From contig NZ_CABVQK010000009.1 in the NCBI RefSeq assembly GCF_902499335.1, forward strand, positions 395,800 to 459,799: a stretch of DNA of 64,000 nucleotides, given 5' to 3'. The notes beneath the pieces are model-generated. The model saw only the letters and a list, made by a program, of their open reading frames with translations, searched no databases and was not told the origin of the DNA. The DNA comes from Burkholderia lata. Its GTDB lineage: Bacteria; Pseudomonadota; Gammaproteobacteria; Burkholderiales; Burkholderiaceae. Position numbers and translations under genes: made by a program. Below, piece by piece: positions 63,112 to 64,000 of the stretch (positions are counted from its first letter, which is position 1; every line of letters begins with the position of its first letter).

Positions 63112-63663
63112 ATGGCATTGACGGTGGAAGAGATCCACGGGCTGTATCGCGAGCATGGCCATGTGGCCTATAGCGGTGAACCTGTCACGCAGCTCGAGCA
63201 TGCATTGCAGAGCGGATTGCTGGCGGAAGAGGCGGGGGCGGACGAAGCGCTGGTCGCGGCGGCGTTCCTGCACGACCTCGGGCATCTGCTGAATCGCCAG
63301 GGCGAGACGCCGAGTGCGCGCGGGATCGACGATCTGCATCAGTATTACGTGCTGCCGTTCCTGCGGCCGCTGTTGTCCGACGCGGTGCTGGAGCCGATCC
63401 GGCTGCACGTCGACGCGAAACGCTGCCTGTGTCGCACGGACGCGGGCTACTTCGAAAGCCTGTCGCCGGACTCGGTGCGCAGCCTCGCACTGCAGGGCGG
63501 TATCTTCAGTGAAGAGGAGACGGCGGCGTTCCTGCAGCGCCCGTTCGCGGAGGACGCGCTGCGTCTGCGCCGCTGGGACGATACGGCGAAGGAAGAGGGC
63601 AAGGTGACGCCGGATCTCGATCACTATATGGAGATCGTCGCGCGCCAGGTGCGTGCGGCCTGA
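63112..63663 (+). CDS. HD-domain protein of the PhnZ-like phosphonate oxygenase group
   Basis: This 183-residue HD-superfamily protein has the metal ligands His30 (TQLEHALQ), His54-Asp55 (AAFLHDLGH), His58, His76 (DDLHQYY) and His99 (IRLHVDAKR), and a later Asp in RRWDDT. It also has Tyr20 and Glu23 in AYSGEPVTQLEH, which matches the substrate-gating Tyr/Glu pair of the mixed-valence diiron enzyme PhnZ, and Lys103 where PhnZ has a phosphonate-binding Lys. It is likely a diiron oxygenase acting on a phosphonate. Its usual partner, a 2-oxoglutarate dioxygenase PhnY*, is absent here. It is last in the operon. Confidence 0.85.
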   Translation: MALTVEEIHGLYREHGHVAYSGEPVTQLEHALQSGLLAEEAGADEALVAAAFLHDLGHLLNRQGETPSARGIDDLHQYYVLPFLRPLLSDAVLEPIRLHVDAKRCLCRTDAGYFESLSPDSVRSLALQGGIFSEEETAAFLQRPFAEDALRLRRWDDTAKEEGKVTPDLDHYMEIVARQVRAA

Positions 63664-63682
63664 CGGGCTCCGCTGCTTCTAT

Positions 63683-63728
63683 ATATAAGGCCCCGCACGC
63701 TGCAGCGTGCGGGGCCTTATATTTTTTT
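63683..63728. terminator. Strong terminator of the phosphonate operon
   Basis: An 18-bp perfect stem (63683-63700 with 63705-63722) capped by TGCA is followed by a T-run (63722-63728). It insulates the operon from the promoters of the rRNA leader. Confidence 0.95.
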
Positions 63729-63738
63729 GAGAAACCCC

Positions 63739-63767
63739 TTGCGCAGATCGAAGAGCCTGCCTACAAT
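63739..63767 (+). promoter_or_regulatory. Upstream rRNA-type sigma-70 promoter (P-distal)
   Basis: TTGCGC (63739-63744), 17-base spacer, TACAAT (63762-63767). It is followed by a second promoter about 160 bases on, the tandem arrangement seen before rRNA operons. Confidence 0.65.
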
Positions 63768-63899
63768 CACGCCTCTTTCGCGCTAACGGAAACGCGGCGC
63801 GGAAGGGGAAGCAGGGCTGGTGGTGTGCTGGAGTCTTGGAGCACGCAGCTGGCCTGGAAGTTGAGCCCCGCAGTCGCAACGATGTAGTGAAAAAAGTTG

Positions 63900-63928
63900 T
63901 TGACGATCTGCGAAACACGGTTCATAAT
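63900..63928 (+). promoter_or_regulatory. rRNA operon promoter (P-proximal)
   Basis: TTGACG (63900-63905), 17-base spacer, CATAAT (63923-63928). An A-rich patch (GTGAAAAAAGTTG, about 63887-63899) lies just upstream as a likely UP element. A GC-rich stretch CTCG after the -10 fits an rRNA discriminator. Confidence 0.82.
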
Positions 63929-63939
63929 CTCGCTTCTCT

Positions 63940-64000
63940 GCTGCTGAAAACGCAGCGCTGCTGAGAAACACGAAGTTCCTCGCAGAATGCTCTTTAAAAA
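63940..64000 (+). promoter_or_regulatory. rRNA leader with boxB-like hairpin and boxA antiterminator
   Basis: GCTGC-TGAAAAC-GCAGC (63940-63956) is a small boxB-like hairpin. TGCTCTTTAAA (63988-63998) matches the boxA consensus of rRNA leaders. No protein gene is seen after 63728. The 16S rRNA gene should begin within a few hundred bases to the right of the window. Confidence 0.82.

Noticed and set aside
63768..63899. tRNA or small protein gene between the two rRNA-type promoters
   Set aside because: No cloverleaf or credible start with ribosome site is seen; the spacing fits an rRNA leader with tandem promoters.

Overview
The window is GC-rich (about two thirds G+C), densely coded on both strands, with strong third-position GC bias. 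Gene content and order point to a member of the Burkholderia cepacia complex. The clearest marker is the LysR - llpE - RND pump - outer-membrane factor block, which matches the ceoR/llpE-ceoAB-opcM locus of B. cenocepacia (bpeT/llpE-bpeEF-oprC in B. pseudomallei). The mix of catabolic islands, paired regulators and transporters suits a secondary chromosome; that is inference. I saw no insertion sequence, prophage, CRISPR array or tRNA. The window is ordinary chromosome rather than a mobile island.

Layout. 1-8700: partial secreted protein, then ceoR-like LysR divergent from a four-gene multidrug efflux operon. 8711-12961: TetR/tautomerase pair, LysR/PACE efflux pair, alpha/beta hydrolase, DUF3579-like protein. 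12984-17786: DctB/DctD-type two-component system next to a 2-hydroxycarboxylate transporter that has a near-perfect sigma-54 promoter and upstream candidate enhancer sites. 18144-24355: sulfur-type operon with a MetQNI importer, an FMN monooxygenase, an unassigned helical protein with several ExxH motifs, and a DszC/SfnB-like flavoprotein. 25397-30170: Zur-box-headed zinc-starvation operon (COG0523 GTPase, FolE2, QueD-like, gamma carbonic anhydrase, dihydroorotase paralogue). 30167-36386: Lrp/LysE pair, a YadA-type trimeric adhesin with 14-residue repeats, an XRE regulator, and a DUF2167/site-2-protease pair.

36456-43296 holds galactarate/glucarate catabolism: permease, alpha-ketoglutarate semialdehyde dehydrogenase, KdgD and GarD. 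Three of these promoters share an 18-bp operator-like motif, and an unrecognised 183-residue gene sits among them. 43531-49770: small genes (SnoaL-like, FucU, DoxX), an MHS-family permease, an orphan periplasmic binding protein, a PAS-AraC regulator and a small winged-helix-like protein. 50060-54964: quinate/shikimate catabolism, with a 3-dehydroshikimate dehydratase fusion divergent from AroQ, shikimate dehydrogenase and a permease. 55009-63728: 2-aminoethylphosphonate uptake and degradation (PhnW divergent from PhnSTUV-PhnA-PhnY-HD protein) with a Pho-box-like site.

The last 260 bases carry two tandem sigma-70 promoters and a boxA-like antiterminator. This is the leader of a ribosomal RNA operon whose 16S gene must lie just beyond the window. 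Functions are read from motifs and synteny only; no database search was run.
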